Source of the DNA: Treponema sp.
GTDB lineage: Bacteria > Spirochaetota > Spirochaetia > Treponematales > Treponemataceae
DNA length: 64,000 nucleotides
Reading direction: 5' to 3'
NCBI GenBank assembly: GCA_017619795.1
Contig: JAFZRP010000058.1
Coordinates: 1-64,000, forward strand
Position numbers and translations under genes: made by a program. Each line of letters begins with the position of its first letter. The first letter of the stretch is position 1. Positions 62,341 to 64,000 of this stretch are shown one piece after another. The notes under the pieces are model-generated. The model was not told where the DNA came from. It made no database searches and worked only from the letters and a program-made list of their open reading frames with translations.

Positions 62341-63342
62341 ATGAAAAAAACTATCGTTGCACTTTCTTTAATTGGCTTTACAGCACTTGCTTTCCTGGCT
62401 ACAGGCTGTACTAAAAAAGAAATCTCTCCTTCATCACCTGTTACAACCGTAACTGAAACTAAACCAGAACCGGTAGTTACAGAAGAAAAGGTTCCGGAGC
62501 CTGTAGTTGCAGAACCAGTAAAGGAAGAAACAAAGATGATTCCTGGCGTTATGCTTTGGGATGAAGCTTCTTTCTGGTATGAAAAGCCTGATGGAAAAAT
62601 GTACTGGAAGTTAACAGTTGATTATGGTACTGCTTTTGAATGCTATCCAAAAGAGTCTGCTGACAGTACAAACAGCCTTGTAGAATCAAAGAATGCTATC
62701 CGTGTTATTACTTCTACAAAAGAAGAAGCAAAGAAAGAGTTCACAAAAATCAGATATCAGAACAACGATTACTGGGTACAGACTGCAATTATTGCTATAA
62801 ATGCAGTTCCAGCTGTTGTAGTAAAAGACAATACTTATATTTATAAAGCTGCCGAAATTGACAAAATCACAAAGGATCAGCTTTCTGTAGGAACAATCCT
62901 TGCTCTTTACGAAGAAGATACAATCAATGGTTTCAGCAAGATTTCTGCAAGACCAGGCACAAAGCTTTATGAAGAAGTTTTCATCAAAGAGGATAAGCTC
63001 AGTAATAATACTGATGATATCCGTGCTCTTAACATGGTTAAGCTTATTAAGAACACAAAAGAAAAAGCTATGCAGCTTGAGCTTCTTGACAACACAAAGA
63101 ACCTTAACGTTTCACCAGAAATCCAGGAAGTTCTTGGTTCTGTAGAAGATTCACTTGTAAACGGAACAAACCTTTCAAGTGCAGCTGCAAACTTATTAGG
63201 CGAAGCTTCAAGCACTGCAACTAATGCTGCTAATACTGCAAATGATTTTGTAGATGAAATTGTTCAGCAAACAGAAGATTTCACAAGCGTTATCAGACAG
63301 GAACCAGCAAGACCAAGAATCATTGATGATGATGCTAAATAA
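62341..63342 (+). CDS. Hypothetical lipoprotein with Pro/Glu/Val stalk
   Basis: 333 aa. Signal peptide ending in L-A-T-G-C (Cys23), then a low-complexity stalk rich in Pro, Val, Glu and Thr (about 30-65). A compact region with two similar SH3-like stretches follows (MLWDEASFWYEKPDGKMYWKLTVDYGT; VKDNTYIYKAAEIDKI). The last about 90 residues are helical and Ala/Asn/Thr rich. SH3-type repeats suggest wall or polymer binding, but I do not recognise the family. AGAGGTGA precedes the ATG, 20 nt after thrC. Confidence 0.75.
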   Translation: MKKTIVALSLIGFTALAFLATGCTKKEISPSSPVTTVTETKPEPVVTEEKVPEPVVAEPVKEETKMIPGVMLWDEASFWYEKPDGKMYWKLTVDYGTAFECYPKESADSTNSLVESKNAIRVITSTKEEAKKEFTKIRYQNNDYWVQTAIIAINAVPAVVVKDNTYIYKAAEIDKITKDQLSVGTILALYEEDTINGFSKISARPGTKLYEEVFIKEDKLSNNTDDIRALNMVKLIKNTKEKAMQLELLDNTKNLNVSPEIQEVLGSVEDSLVNGTNLSSAAANLLGEASSTATNAANTANDFVDEIVQQTEDFTSVIRQEPARPRIIDDDAK

Positions 63343-63383
63343 GGTATTATCCAGCTAGAACCTGTTTAACAATGATAATAAAC

Positions 63384-63426
63384 AAAAAAAGCTGTCCAAT
63401 TAACTGATTTTGGACAGCTTTTTTTT
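63384..63426. terminator. Bidirectional terminator between convergent genes
   Basis: GCTGTCCAA (63391-63399) pairs with TTGGACAGC (63410-63418), loop of 10. Seven A precede and eight T follow the stem, so it can stop transcripts from both the lipoprotein gene and the permease gene. Confidence 0.88.
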
Positions 63427-63443
63427 GTTAACGCAGATTTTTT

Positions 63444-63540
63444 ACCGCGGGGTTTTAGGGGCTGCGTAAGCCCCTAGGCGAAGGGGGTGTGGTGAAGACC
63501 GCAAAGCGGGCTGAACCCAGGGGGAAGACTTTCCCCCTCC
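63444..63540. repeat. GC-rich cluster of three hairpins
   Basis: An isolated GC-rich block in an AT-rich genome. Hairpins: TAGGGGCT/AGCCCCTA (63456-63476), CCGC/GCGG (63499-63509), AGGGGGAA/TTCCCCCT (63519-63538). No ORF or ribosome site belongs to it. It has the look of a dispersed REP-like or mobile palindromic element. Confidence 0.6.
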
Positions 63541-63572
63541 TCTATCACCTATAACCTATCCCCTAACTTCCA

Positions 63573-64000
63573 CTACTTTACTGCTTCAAAAATTATATCA
63601 GCAAAGAAGATAACTGCGAGAACCCAAGTAACAACTGGGATTTCTTTAACTTTCTTTCCAGCACACTTAGCAATTACGTAAGCAATAATACCAAACATAA
63701 TACCCTTAGAAATTGAGTATGCGAAAGGCATTGTCATAATTGTAATGAAAGCTGGGATACCTTCTGTAGGATCATCAAACTGAATATCAACAACAGACTT
63801 CATCATCAAATAGCCAACGAAGATTAAAGCTGGAGCTGTAGCAGCAGACGGAATGAGGAAGAACAGAGGGCTGAGGAAAAGAGAAAGAAGGAACAGAACA
63901 CCAGTAACTACAGAAGCAAGACCTGTGCGTGCACCAGCGGCAACACCAGAAGATGATTCTACAAATGATGTTACAGTTGAAGTACCAAGAGCGGCACCAC
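63573..64000 (-). CDS. AzgA/NCS2-type purine permease (3' part; 5' end outside window)
   Basis: The C-terminal about 142 residues of a guanine/hypoxanthine/adenine permease; the gene runs off the right edge. Readable blocks are GAALGTSTVTSFVESSSGVAAGARTG and ATAPALIFVGYLMM, followed by TIMTMPFAYSISKGIMFGIIAYV. These are typical of the AzgA branch of NCS2 transporters (PbuG-like), which import purines with protons. Five to six hydrophobic helices are visible. The stop is at 63573. Confidence 0.9.
   Translation of the reverse strand, partial: GAALGTSTVTSFVESSSGVAAGARTGLASVVTGVLFLLSLFLSPLFFLIPSAATAPALIFVGYLMMKSVVDIQFDDPTEGIPAFITIMTMPFAYSISKGIMFGIIAYVIAKCAGKKVKEIPVVTWVLAVIFFADIIFEAVK

Overview
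This 64-kb window is a dense, AT-rich bacterial chromosome segment. It most resembles a host-associated Treponema (Spirochaetota). That assignment is inference from gene content: the order dnaG-rpoD-zinc-ribbon/coiled-coil gene-TPR gene-mreB-mreC-mreD-pbp2-rodA, a permease-GldG fusion beside a GldA-type ATPase and a DUF4340 protein, a PilZ protein, and many lipoproteins with loose lipoboxes. A secreted GH5 endoglucanase points to a gut or rumen plant-fibre niche. There is no rRNA, prophage, complete insertion sequence or CRISPR array. Three tRNA genes (Leu-CAG, Tyr-GTA, Thr-TGT) and the RNase P RNA gene are present.

Layout. 0-15.4 kb: a GH5 lipoprotein whose barrel elements appear circularly permuted; a 1248-aa DUF4011-type SF1 helicase with a C-terminal Vsr/MTES_1575-like nuclease (candidate anti-phage protein); metG followed directly by a FemAB-type aminoacyltransferase; an orphan ATP-grasp enzyme; a MoxR-DUF58-DUF4129-like operon; a 73-aa ORF with a MATE exporter. 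15.4-29 kb: a 151-bp imperfect palindrome, RNase Z, the Gld-like ABC system, a CPBP protease, PilZ, HEAT-like and ComEC proteins, rsmA, a YggS-type PLP protein, two RluA-family pseudouridine synthases and tRNA-Leu. 29-36.5 kb: a degenerate receiver-domain protein with a zinc-ribbon membrane protein, mfd, and a Sat-like acetyltransferase/deaminase/TIGR04076-like trio. 36.5-50.6 kb (minus strand): the elongasome genes rodA-mrdA-mreDCB, a TPR protein, rnpB, the zinc-ribbon protein, rpoD, dnaG, mltG, a 67-aa ORF and an MBL-fold enzyme. 50.7-64 kb: tRNA-Thr/Tyr, glgA-aroH-SPFH-like, cca, trpS, folC, alr, a lipoprotein-thrC-lipoprotein unit, a GC-rich hairpin cluster and the 3' part of an AzgA-like purine permease.

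How the genes fit together. Wall elongation is the strongest theme: MreBCD/PBP2/RodA, MltG, Alr and the FemAB enzyme all act on peptidoglycan. RNA maturation is the second: RNase P, RNase Z and the CCA-adding enzyme sit in the same window as tRNA genes with no encoded CCA. Several start codons have no Shine-Dalgarno sequence and lie 6-8 nt after a good -10 box, which suggests leaderless mRNAs. The most unusual observations are the permuted GH5 enzyme, the helicase-nuclease, the two intergenic hairpin elements and the leaderless-start pattern.
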